The notes under the pieces are model-generated. The model made no database searches. It was given only the letters and a program-made list of their open reading frames with translations, and was not told where the DNA came from. A program made the position numbers and the translations under genes. This document shows positions 58,200 to 64,000 of a stretch of 64,000 nucleotides of DNA, one piece after another (positions within the stretch are counted from its first letter, which is position 1; each line of letters begins with the position of its first letter). The stretch covers positions 136,774,749 through 136,838,748 of the forward strand of contig CM077011.1 of the NCBI GenBank assembly GCA_039090855.1, read 5' to 3'. Origin of the DNA: Macrothele yani (lineage: Eukaryota; Arthropoda; Arachnida; Araneae; Macrothelidae).

Positions 58200-59200
58200 T
58201 TCCTCTAATTTTAATGCATATTCTCAGAGAAGGAATGATCACTTCCAAAAATCTTTTTTAATTCTATTATTTAGTTTTTCCTTGTGAATTCCCTTGCTCA
58301 TAAGCCTACCACTATTCCCCATTTCCCTTTTTAAAATAAAAGTGTCTTAAATTGGCATTTCTTCCCCATTCCCCATTACTGCTTGGTACTCTCTTCCCCA
58401 GAGACCCTTACAAATCTCAAAACACCCTTGTTTTGTTTTCAAAATTGCAGTACAGTTTCCTCTTTCTCTTCCTCCTCCTCCTCTCTCTCTCTCTATATAA
58501 ATGAAACAATAGGTGAAGAGGTTTGCTTGAAAGACTGCATGCTGCAGTGCTAATCAAAACTTTTAATTCTGCACAGATAACATGATAAAAATGTTCAAGT
58601 GAAAGAAGAAGTTTAGATCAGACTGTGTGGAATATAATTAGATGAGTATTTTTACTATAAAATATAATTTGTGAGCTCATAAGGTATGTAGTCTTAACAG
58701 TATACCCAGACTGCTGCAGATGACTTTGGGTATATCATTACTAATTATCTTTTGAAATAAATACTTGGGTTAACTACCAATTTTCAGTAAATAGAAACTT
58801 GCTGTGAAAAAAATAGATACATTTTTCACTAAGTTTCTATTTAGTGAAAATTGTTTCTATTATTTTCTAAATAGAAACTTGCTGTGTTTGTGCTTGTTGT
58901 GAGTGACCATTCTGGTAAATATCAAATAACATTGCTTAGAGGCTTTCTGTGTAAGCTTGGAACATGTATTGAAGTGGTTAGTATTAGCTTGATATTTAAT
59001 AACTTTAGAACCTCTGCTTTTTGAAAATATTATGTATGGTTCATTTGTCACATTTTGCAATTTCTCATTCTTTACCAGTTTCATATTAAAAGCAGCTCTT
59101 TGTAGCGTTGCTGAAGACATTTGTCTTTCAATCGTAAATACATTTCTGTAATTTTGATGTTTGAGTAATTGTGCGTACTATTATTAATGTTTTTTATAAT
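58200..59200. other. Intron 4, nothing recognised
   Basis: A CT-rich microsatellite at 58460-58493. A short direct repeat, AAATAGAAACTTGCTGTG, occurs at 58791 and 58867, with an inverted AGTTTCTATTTA copy between them. No coding feature before the exon 5 acceptor. Confidence 0.4.
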
Positions 59201-59204
59201 TTAG

Positions 59205-59279
59205 ATATCAAAGGCTAGAAATTATCAGCAAGGGAAACACATACAGTCACATTCTAATTCCGTTGTTGTTTCATTGCAG
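59205..59279 (+). CDS. STX5: Syntaxin-5 coding exon 5
   Basis: A 75-nt exon of 25 codons, in phase 0 at both ends, between ATAATTTAG|ATATCA and TTGCAG|GTAAGC. It encodes ISKARNYQQGKHI followed by QSHSNSVVVSLQ. It aligns with fly ISKD..NGKHL.SHSSNMVLALQ and human GRHLQTHSNTIVVSLQ. In both relatives the next residues are SKLASMS; no exon with that sequence is recognisable before 64000, so intron 5 is at least 4.7 kb. Confidence 0.93.
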
Positions 59280-59284
59280 GTAAG

Positions 59285-60600
59285 CATAACTGGATAATTT
59301 AAGTGTACCAGTTTCTGTGTGTATATCTTCACAAGAAGTGGAAGAAATATAAGGCCATCATTTTTGGTATAGAATTGTAGTCATTAACCATCATTTGTTG
59401 GCTGTCTTTGGTCCAAACACGAGAAAACTGTATCATTATTAAAAGAACGGAATTTGCTTCTCATATAGGACAGTGACTGATAGATTTGTTGTCAATAGAA
59501 ATTAATTCATTTTTGTTTCTTTTGCATGTAAAACAGTTGCTGCTTTGCATAATTTAAGCTCCTTACATATTGGGTGTTATTTACCCATTTGTCATTTTCC
59601 ACTCTGCTGAGGGTGTTCATGTTGGTGAGGCACAAAACATAAACTAAGAGAACAAAAATTGAAAAGATCTAAAAACAAAATAAAAATCAATGCTGATTAT
59701 CTTCAAACTTTCATTATCTCTGTCCTCTACAAGATTTTCTGCCTGTCGTGAATTGCTGCCTCTGTCACTAACGACCTATCTAAAAGCACCAATCAGTGAC
59801 TAATTATAGGTTACCCCTTGAATCTGCAACCAGCTGGTTTAGAATATATCAGCTGTCACATTTTTATCTTTCATCTACACACATTCCCAAACCACAAGTA
59901 TGTTTTTCATCAAATTTGTCTTCTACAGAAGTACCGAAATCAGCTTTAATAACAGCATTAACTATCATTTTTTCACACTACTGAGTCATCTTTCACCTTG
60001 TATTCTTCTTATCACTCCCGTAATGGCCACAAACTGCTTAATACTCTTGCTTTGTGCCTAGCTCTCACTGCCATAGAAGATGGTAGGTCTAAGCACCACA
60101 CTATATACAGACAGCTTTGTGGTTTGACCAACTTTATTCTTATTAAATAGTCTTGCTCGTCTGATGGGAGACTTTTCCTTTTTTTTTTTTTTTTTTCTCT
60201 CTTTCTACCATCTAATCTGTTGTCAAGTGTTCCTGCCTCATCATTTACTATACCCAAATAGTTTATTATATTATCATTGGTTCTTTAATAAAAATCCATC
60301 TTTTACAAGAAAGCATCTGGTCTTTTAACCCATTAGAATCAACATTGTGAAGCATGTATCTCCAATCAGTTGTAATATGCTACAGTACTGGATATATTTT
60401 TAACCTTTTCTAGTGAGAGAATTAAAAATATAGGTGACAACTATTATAATGGCTGGTTTTCAGAATTCAGCTGCTTTTATTATGTCAAATTTCCGATTCA
60501 AATAATCAAAATGTCTCATATTTTTATCACTTACTGGAATCATTTGGATGCAGTGTTTTGTGTACTGTTAGTCATACAAGTAATTTGTCTGAAACAGGTC
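59285..60600. other. Intron 5, nothing recognised
   Basis: I looked for the next syntaxin-5 exon (SKLASMS and following) and did not find it. No other supported feature. Confidence 0.4.
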
Positions 60601-60605
60601 TTCAG

Positions 60606-60820
60606 CCACCCCAGTGGTGTAGTGATCTAAGTTCTGGTTTCTGACCATTTGTTGGAGATGGGCTTGGGTTCAAATCCCATTGAGACCTGGATGTTGTGTT
60701 GTTTGTCTCACTGCACTGGCTCTCTCCCTTTCTGGGAACCAGTGGCCCTAAATTAGGGATGGGTAACTGCTTTTATAGCCCATTGAGTTGCTCACAGTGG
60801 TCATTAAACCTCCAAACCTT
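60606..60820 (+). repeat. tRNA-derived SINE, copy 2
   Basis: An A box (CCCCAGTGGTGTAGTGATC) and a well-kept B box (GGGTTCAAATCCC). The body is CACTGGCTCTCTCCCTTTCTG, then CCAGTGGCCCTAAATTAGG, TTTTATAGCCCATTGAGTTG and GGTCATTAAACCTCCAAACC, followed by an A run. Same family and orientation as 11653-11856, but with the better promoter. Confidence 0.8.
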
Positions 60821-60989
60821 AAAAAAAGGGGGGGGGACAGGTCTTGCAATGGATAAAAGGGAGACAGGGAATTTTTTTGTCTATCAGCTGTAATTTTTAA
60901 TTTGAACTTATTATTCTCATAGTTCATAAAGTTTGTCAGCATTTAATTTAACAACAAAAGGATGTTGTTGGATTACGTGGCTAATAGTA

Positions 60990-61710
60990 TTCACAACATT
61001 TACCGCAGAATGAAGATTCTGTAGTTCGATTTACTGTGTCACATGTTATTAATTGTTCATATTTTCAAGAGGTAGCTCAGTGCTGTATCATTTCATTAGA
61101 ATTTGTATTTGTAAAGTTATAGTAGTCAGATAATATATTCTTCAGATTTTTTTTTTTTTGAACAAAAGGTAAATCTTTCGGTGTATTTTCCGATCTAGAA
61201 CGAAAATGAGGTCGAGTGGAAACTTGGTTAGTACAGTTGTTCACTGCTTGCTTTGAATAATGATAGGAATGTGTAAGCAGGTAAACGGCTTTAATCCAGT
61301 GGGAAATACCGCACGAGATCTTGCGAACTCTCGTCTTTGTACAACCTTAGACAAACTGTGGTTCGTAAAATATCTTGGACTTTTACCTCGTGTGGTATTT
61401 CCCACTGGATTAAAGCCGTTTACCTGCTTACACATTCCTATCATTATTCAAAGCAAGCAGTGAACAACTACCGACCCAGTTTCCACTGAACCTCGTGTTT
61501 GTTCTAGATCATAAAATACACGGTAAGATTTATGTTTTGTTCAAAACAAAAATCTGAAAAATATATTATCTAACTACCATATCTTTACAAATTCTAATGA
61601 AATGATACTGTGCTGAGCTACCTCTTGAAAATATGAACAATTAATAAACCTGTGAAACAGTAAATTGAACTACAGAATCTTCATTCTGCAATAAATGTTG
61701 TGAATCATAA
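60990..61710. repeat. Palindrome of 0.7 kb in intron 5
   Basis: Arms of about 320 bp (60990-61308 and 61396-61710) are inverted copies around an 87-nt centre. The inner 110 bp are almost perfect (GGAATGTGTAAGCAGGTAAA, then CGGCTTTAATCCAGTGGGAA). The outer parts are more diverged but continuous (ACAACATTTACCGCAGAATG and inverse). Mirror-image open frames of 67 codons in the arms come from this symmetry and are not genes. Confidence 0.9.
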
Positions 61711-61711
61711 A

Positions 61712-62375
61712 GTTTGTTTTGTGCATAACCACCCTGAACAGCTTTACAGTGGTATGGGTGAATGAAAGGATGATATATACAAGTAAAACCACATTTTTAA
61801 GTATAGATATCAGCATATTGCATCATTAGTAAATTGGGGATATACCTTCACATATACTGTTACACACGTATCAATATAAAAAGTAGACACCGATCCACCT
61901 AGTGTAGAACAATCCTGAATCTTTCATTTATTACTGCCATATGTTATATACACATGTCACAATCAGAAGATGAAACTAAATATTAATTAAAAAATAATAT
62001 GTAATGTTTGGAATAATACAATAATGTAGACCAATTCAGAATTTCTATGGCAAGATATTAACCTCAGAGGCATTCGAAAGTCCCGATGCACGGGCAGGCA
62101 CTATAAATGTGTATAATTCCACAAAATCTTTAGCAGTAAAACATACAGGAGCTTGTATATTCTAAATATGAAGTCAGTTCAGTCTTGTGCTCATAAAATA
62201 TTCTATCATACAAGCTGCAAAGCTCAAGTAAATCATAGCATGAAGGGTACGAAACACTAAAAATCAGGTAACCAAAAACAAACGGTCAATATTGCGATAT
62301 TTCTAAAATACCTTAAAATGTAGATATCTGCCAGGTATATATTCACCAATGGACCAAACATCACACCATTCCAGC
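61712..62375. other. Intron 5, nothing recognised
   Basis: A+T-rich intron sequence with no supported feature. Confidence 0.35.
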
Positions 62376-63050
62376 AGACCACCCTGCCCTTCATACAGGG
62401 CATGTTTCTGGCAAAAACATGTTGCCCATCATCAGCAGTGAATTGTATTAAACATCTGTGTGCTCTTATACACAGCTACCTCAGTCCAGACCGTCCGTCA
62501 CTTCGTCATTAATTGGTTCAGGATCGTCGTGTGTGAGAAAGCTTGGCTAACATCATTTAAGGTTATAAAAGTGCCGTCTTGCGGCTGTATAGCATATACA
62601 TAAATATCATTTTGTGCCAACCATCTTGTAGTTACATAATTTTTATTTCTATTCTTATTTTTATTTTAAATTTCCCTCTTCATATTTATAACAAATCGCC
62701 ATGTAAATGGCAGTTCGAATGGTGATTGTATATTACAATTGTAGGTACAAGTTTTCTCAATCATTATTGACTCGGAGTACAGGATTTTCCTATGTGTATT
62801 ATGTGTAGAAAAAATCTTCATATCATTCCAGCAGGGGGTTGAGTTATTATCTGAACAATAAGTTACAAGGGAGGTTCTTTTCTCACCTAATCTCCAATTC
62901 TTTTTATGCTCCTAGAGTCTGCTTTGTAAATGTTGCTTCGTTCTACCAATATATAAGTGTTCTAAGTCACCAGTATCATTATGATAGAACAATAGCTAGG
63001 GCACAAATATATACGAACGATGAAGAAACTGGTTTCTGTATGCCCAATTA

Positions 63051-63310
63051 ATGTGAAAAATGATAAAAAGTGAACTCCGTTTATTAGGCTTATAAAATAA
63101 AGGGATCAAGAGATGCTAGCTTTCACTACCTCCAGGTAGCTTCGTCAGGCATTTAGTAGCTAAAGATCGCAGAAGCAACTGGAAAAAATATTCGATTTTT
63201 AGCTATTAAATGCCTGATGAAGCTACCTGGAGGTAGTGAAAGCTAGCATCTCTTGATCCCTTTATTTTATATGCCTAATAAACAAAGTTCACTTTTTATA
63301 ATCTTTCACA
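63051..63310. repeat. Penelope-type hairpin inside element C
   Basis: Two arms of about 100 bp, nearly perfect inverted copies (AAATAAAGGGATCAAGAGAT, then GCTAGCTTTCACTACC). Each carries CTGANGA-AG-CTACC-TGGA-GGTAG-T-GAAA (63121-63149 minus, with C at the variable base; 63213-63241 plus, with T). The loop is about 60 nt and non-coding. The sequence ACAATAGCTAGGGCA occurs both before (62990) and just after (63309) the hairpin. Confidence 0.8.
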
Positions 63311-63314
63311 ATAG

Positions 63315-63490
63315 CTAGGGCATATGGATATATACAGAGCAGGAGTACTGTATATGGCATTGAGTATATGGTAGGAGTATATGGCATTGAGTATATGGTA
63401 GGAGTATATGGCATAGCTAGAGCATATGGATAATACAGAGCAGGAGTATCTGGCATTCATTAGAATGCCATATGCTCCTGCTTTCTGTAT
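63315..63490. repeat. Tandem and inverted TATGG-type repeats
   Basis: A unit of about 26 bp (GGCATTGAGTATATGGTAGG) is repeated two to three times at 63355-63412. It is flanked by copies of AGCATATGGATA.TACAGAGC and closed by an inverted ATGCCATATGCTCCTGCT. Non-coding. Confidence 0.7.
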
Positions 63491-64000
63491 ACTCATGTCT
63501 TTATCATGGTCGATAGTGAGTTAACCAGCAATATCCAACACAATATCAGCAAATTTCAAATTAATCTTATCACATTTCTTCTTCAAAATGCTATTCAGAG
63601 GAGGCAAATATGGTATACATCCACAGAAGCGTATATTGTTTCCAAACTGTTCACTCATACGGGTCCACCAGTATTTTTTCTGTAGTTTAAATTCATTTTC
63701 CATGTATGACATGTATCATATCCATATGCTGTAGCTATATTCATGACCCATCTCATTTCTTCGTATTCAAGACAATGGCTTGAGGTATGCGAGATAGCTC
63801 GTCTTACAAAAGACTGAAATGCAGAAAATTTATAATGACTAGGATGGGAAGAATGATTTGGTGTAATAACAGGAACATATTACTCTTTTCTGTGTACAGA
63901 ATAATTAATACTATGTTGTCCTCTCTGAAGCAAAATTTCTAGAAAAGGTAGCCTATCTTGTTCTTTTTCAATAGTCACTTGAATAGTTGAGTAAAATGAG

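Larger units (their letters stand above)
19746..59279 (+). other. STX5: Syntaxin-5 gene, 5' part (five coding exons of the N-terminal half)
   Basis: Gene-level entry. Syntaxin-5 is the Qa-SNARE that drives fusion of ER-derived and intra-Golgi vesicles at the cis-Golgi. Five exons on one strand splice into a continuous 513-nt frame (171 codons) that follows the family from its N-terminus through most of the Habc region: MTCRDRT, QIGKDINSTF, KLEKLTLLAKKK, LFDDKPVEIQELTYIIKQD, SLNKQIAQLQ and SHSNSVVVSLQ. Intron phases are 0, 2, 1 and 0, with exon 5 ending in phase 0. Introns are about 13.5, 3.1, 12.1 and 10.3 kb and are packed with mobile elements. The rest of the protein (usually continuing SKLASMS, then the SNARE helix and C-terminal anchor) is not in the window. 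Identity rests on recognised family sequence, with high certainty. Confidence 0.95.
62380..64000 (-). mobile_element. Penelope-like element C, antisense, 5' end beyond window
   Basis: In coding order from 64000: the RT C-terminal region (about 63999-63680), reading TIQVTIEKEQDRLPFLEILL, YSVHRKE, then YVPVITPNHSSHPSHYKFSA, FVRRAISHTSSHC, with one stop. A linker follows (63700-63521), then a GIY-YIG scrap at about 62975-62845 reading EHLYIGRTKQHLQSRL and HKKNWRLGEKRTSLV. The 3' motif CTGATGA-TG-GGCAA..TTGCC-A-GAAA is at 62405-62436. The element is split by a hairpin (63051-63310) and a TATATGG-type repeat tract. It is a lineage distinct from A and B. Confidence 0.8.

Noticed and set aside
61241..61463. 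Two 67-codon frames on opposite strands with nearly the same protein
   Set aside because: They mirror each other because the region is a palindrome; no coding signature.

Overview
This is a gene-poor, repeat-rich stretch of animal nuclear DNA. The one host gene I can support is syntaxin-5 (STX5/Syx5), the Golgi Qa-SNARE, on the + strand. Five coding exons lie at 19781-19969, 33456-33535, 36674-36729, 48832-48944 and 59205-59279. Each has clean splice sites and together they form one open frame of 171 codons, covering roughly the N-terminal half of the protein. The SNARE motif and membrane anchor must lie beyond 64000. Protein similarity and the repeat content (Tc1/mariner, RTE, Penelope-like, hAT and Tigger elements) suggest an arthropod, perhaps a chelicerate; the species is an inference with low certainty.

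Upstream of the gene (1-19740) there is a 5'-truncated RTE retrotransposon (1-1895), an unrecognised interval, a degenerate hAT-like element with terminal inverted repeats (5171-7334), a hAT pseudogene (7730-10276), a tRNA-derived SINE, an antisense ZMYM1-like hAT pseudogene (12400-14867), Tc1 scraps and a tRNA-cored palindromic repeat (17285-18060). Intron 1 (19970-33455) holds a 55-bp minisatellite, a 0.9-kb palindrome, a Tc1 element, a TIR-bounded mariner-like element, a Tigger element and a 3.7-kb Penelope palindrome. Intron 2 (33536-36673) has small repeats and a Penelope-type hairpin. Intron 3 (36730-48831) has a MITE, four Tc1 elements, a palindromic tRNA-headed insertion with a 12-bp target duplication, and hAT-derived repeats. 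Intron 4 (48945-59204) has nested Penelope palindromes, a mariner inside a MITE copy, and a nearly full-length RTE with three lesions. Intron 5 (from 59280) has a second SINE, a 0.7-kb palindrome and a third Penelope lineage running off the end.

The most striking pattern is that Penelope-related sequences repeatedly occur as head-to-head inverted pairs with their 3' ends pointing outward, from kilobase scale down to hairpins of 190-260 bp. Their ends carry a recurring short motif, CTGANGA - two bases - 4-6 bp hairpin - one base - GAAA, which resembles the catalytic core of a hammerhead ribozyme. I count thirteen complete instances at nine loci.

No intact transposase or reverse transcriptase is present. 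The closest are a Tc1 transposase interrupted by a single in-frame TGA (43017-44078) and an RTE with three breaks (55183-58135).
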